From NCBI GenBank assembly GCA_021463315.1, contig JAJTXO010000261.1, positions 1-6,013 on the forward strand: 6,013 bases of DNA. Reading direction: 5' to 3'. Shown here one piece after another: positions 5,025 to 6,013 of the stretch. The DNA comes from Caldilineales bacterium (GTDB lineage Bacteria; Chloroflexota; Anaerolineae; JAAEKA01). The position numbers and the translations under genes were made by a program. The first letter of the stretch is position 1. The number at the start of each line of letters is the position of its first letter. Below the pieces are notes generated by a model. That model was given only the letters and a program-made list of their open reading frames with translations. It was not told where the DNA came from and did no database searches.

Positions 5025-6013
5025 ATGTCTTCATCGTTCATCGCTCATCGTTCCTCGTGGCTCGCGGCGCTGGTCCTCCTGCTGGCCTTTGCCCTGCGCG
5101 TCCACGCCCTGGACAGCCAGTCATTGTGGTACGACGAGGCGGTGACCGCGCAGGTGGCGCAACAAGGGCTGGCCGAGATGGCGCGCTGGACCGCGGACGA
5201 CATCCAGCCGCCGCTTTACTATGCGATCACGGCCGGCTGGGTGCAGATCGCGGGGCTGAGCGAATGGGCGCTGCGCTTTCCATCGGCCTTCTTTGGCGTC
5301 GTCATGGTCGCACTGGCCTGGGCACTGGGTCGGCGCCTGTTCAGTCCCGCGGCCGGCCTGCTGGCCGGTCTGCTGGCCGCGCTGCATCCGCTGTGGGTCT
5401 ACTACAGCCAGGAAGCGCGCATGTACACCCTGCTGACCGCGCTGGGCATGGCCGCGGGCTACGCCCTCCTGCGCGTGCTGGCAGCCCGGCCCGGCTCGGC
5501 TGGCTATCCGAAAGCCCGTCTCCCCTGGTGGATCGCGTTCTGCGCGGCCGCTATCGCTGCGCTCTACACCCACTATTTCGCCCTTTTCTTGCTGATCGCC
5601 TTCGCGCTCCATTTCCTGATCAGCCTGCTGCGACGGCCCAGCCCGGAGCGGCGGCCTCTACTGCTGGAAGGAAGCGCGGCCAGCCTGCTGATCCTGCTGG
5701 CCTACCTGCCTTGGCTGCCCAACGTGCTGCGCCGCTTCGGCGAGGACGCCAGCTATTGGCAGGGCGCGCTCAAGCTGAACGAAGCGCTGCGCCACATCGC
5801 CATCAGCTTCAGCGTCGGCGAGACCGTGCTGGAGCAGCAGGCCATTCCCCTGGCTGGAGCCGTGGTCGCCCTGGCCCTCCTCTGCCTAGCCGCGCTCCTG
5901 CGAGCCGCCCACCAAGACCGCCAACTCCCCACCCCCCACCCCCCACTCCCCACTCCTCTTCACCCTGCTCTACCTCTGCGTGCCCATCGCCGCCATCCTC
6001 CTGCTATCAGTCA
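5025..6013 (+). CDS. GT39/ArnT-like membrane glycosyltransferase, runs off window end, apparent frameshift near 5924
   Basis: The 5' part of a polytopic glycosyltransferase (PMT/ArnT clan) that would move a sugar from a polyprenyl-phosphate donor on the outer face of the membrane. About 300 residues read cleanly: TM1 at 12-27, then SLWYDEAV (33-40) with D37/E38 as the likely catalytic acidic pair, IQPPLYY (60-66) matching the family's PPLYY block, YYSQEARMY (126-134), YTHYFALF (181-188) and YLPWLP (227-232). From residue 301 (base 5925) this frame turns into Pro-rich text across a C-rich heptad array. The expected membrane segment LFTLLYLCVPIAAILLLSV instead continues in the +1-shifted frame from 5956. 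No stop is reached in the first frame before the window ends. Either the gene is broken or phase-variable, or the assembly has an indel. The start is the first ATG; it has no clear SD, and residues 2-11 are encoded by heptad repeats. Confidence 0.82.
   Translation, partial: MSSSFIAHRSSWLAALVLLLAFALRVHALDSQSLWYDEAVTAQVAQQGLAEMARWTADDIQPPLYYAITAGWVQIAGLSEWALRFPSAFFGVVMVALAWALGRRLFSPAAGLLAGLLAALHPLWVYYSQEARMYTLLTALGMAAGYALLRVLAARPGSAGYPKARLPWWIAFCAAAIAALYTHYFALFLLIAFALHFLISLLRRPSPERRPLLLEGSAASLLILLAYLPWLPNVLRRFGEDASYWQGALKLNEALRHIAISFSVGETVLEQQAIPLAGAVVALALLCLAALLRAAHQDRQLPTPHPPLPTPLHPALPLRAHRRHPPAIS
5030..5057 (-). repeat. Degenerate CGATGAA heptads in reverse orientation, inside the 5' end of the glycosyltransferase gene
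   Basis: Four units in register read TTCATCG, TTCATCG, CTCATCG and TTCCTCG on the + strand, the reverse complement of the CGATGAA unit found before the epimerase. They begin 5 nt into the gene and encode residues about 2-11 (SSSFIAHRSS). The last two units each carry one change, so this array is older or less active than the perfect one at 2694-2775. Confidence 0.85.
5924..5956 (+). repeat. C-rich heptad array (ACYCCCC), 4.7 units, at the frame break of the glycosyltransferase
   Basis: Units in register are ACTCCCC (5924-5930), ACCCCCC (5931-5937), ACCCCCC (5938-5944), ACTCCCC (5945-5951) and partial ACTCC (5952-5956). It resembles the CCCCRRT-like heptamers reported from cyanobacteria, but differs from the CGATGAA family elsewhere in this window. 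It lies in the loop after a membrane segment, and the coding frame changes across it. The C6 runs are also places where sequencing or assembly indels are likely. Confidence 0.88.

Noticed and set aside
5753..5953. 66-codon minus-strand frame reading through the C-rich heptads
   Set aside because: It is Gly/Trp/Ser-rich repeat translation opposite a recognisable glycosyltransferase frame; no independent support.

Overview
The window is GC-rich and densely coding. It looks like an assembled metagenomic or draft-genome contig from a Chloroflexota-like bacterium (Anaerolineae/Caldilineae type). That placement rests on the protein styles: a DUF2079 membrane protein with appended beta-sandwich repeats, a GT39-type multi-membrane glycosyltransferase, and short heptanucleotide repeats scattered at gene edges. 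No marker gene is present, so the taxonomy is a guess. The first 15 bases match the 3' end of the Illumina TruSeq adapter, so the window starts at a contig end and those bases are probably not biological.

Layout: four genes lie on the + strand. (1) 63-2690 is a large DUF2079 integral membrane protein, GT-C-like, with two C-terminal extracytoplasmic repeats. (2) 2764-3762 is an extended-SDR NAD-dependent nucleotide-sugar epimerase/dehydratase in which the catalytic Tyr of YxxxK reads as Asn. (3) 3783-4880 is a PLP-dependent DegT/DnrJ/EryC1/StrS sugar aminotransferase with all key residues present. (4) 5025 to the window end is the N-terminal part of a GT39/ArnT-like glycosyltransferase, with an apparent frameshift near position 5924. 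Together they suggest a cluster for building an amino-sugar nucleotide and moving sugars to a lipid-linked or surface acceptor. Genes 1-3 are tightly packed (73 and 20 nt gaps) and probably co-transcribed.

The spaces between the genes hold most of what is unusual. The gene 1/gene 2 junction holds (CGATGAA)n heptads in a 61/47-bp tandem duplication that copies the start of gene 2. This leaves a 16-codon mini-ORF whose stop overlaps the gene 2 start as ATGA. The 144-nt gap between genes 3 and 4 holds a 90-bp element with perfect 21-bp inverted ends, each containing a GACTTC-N-GAAGTC palindrome, which is a REPIN/MITE-like architecture. The same heptad returns in reverse complement within the first codons of gene 4. 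A second heptad family (ACYCCCC) sits inside gene 4 exactly where its frame breaks. Loss of one heptad there would restore the expected membrane segment, so gene 4 may be a phase-variable (contingency) glycosyltransferase.

No tRNA, rRNA, CRISPR array or convincing promoter was seen. No stretch over 300 bases lacks a gene.
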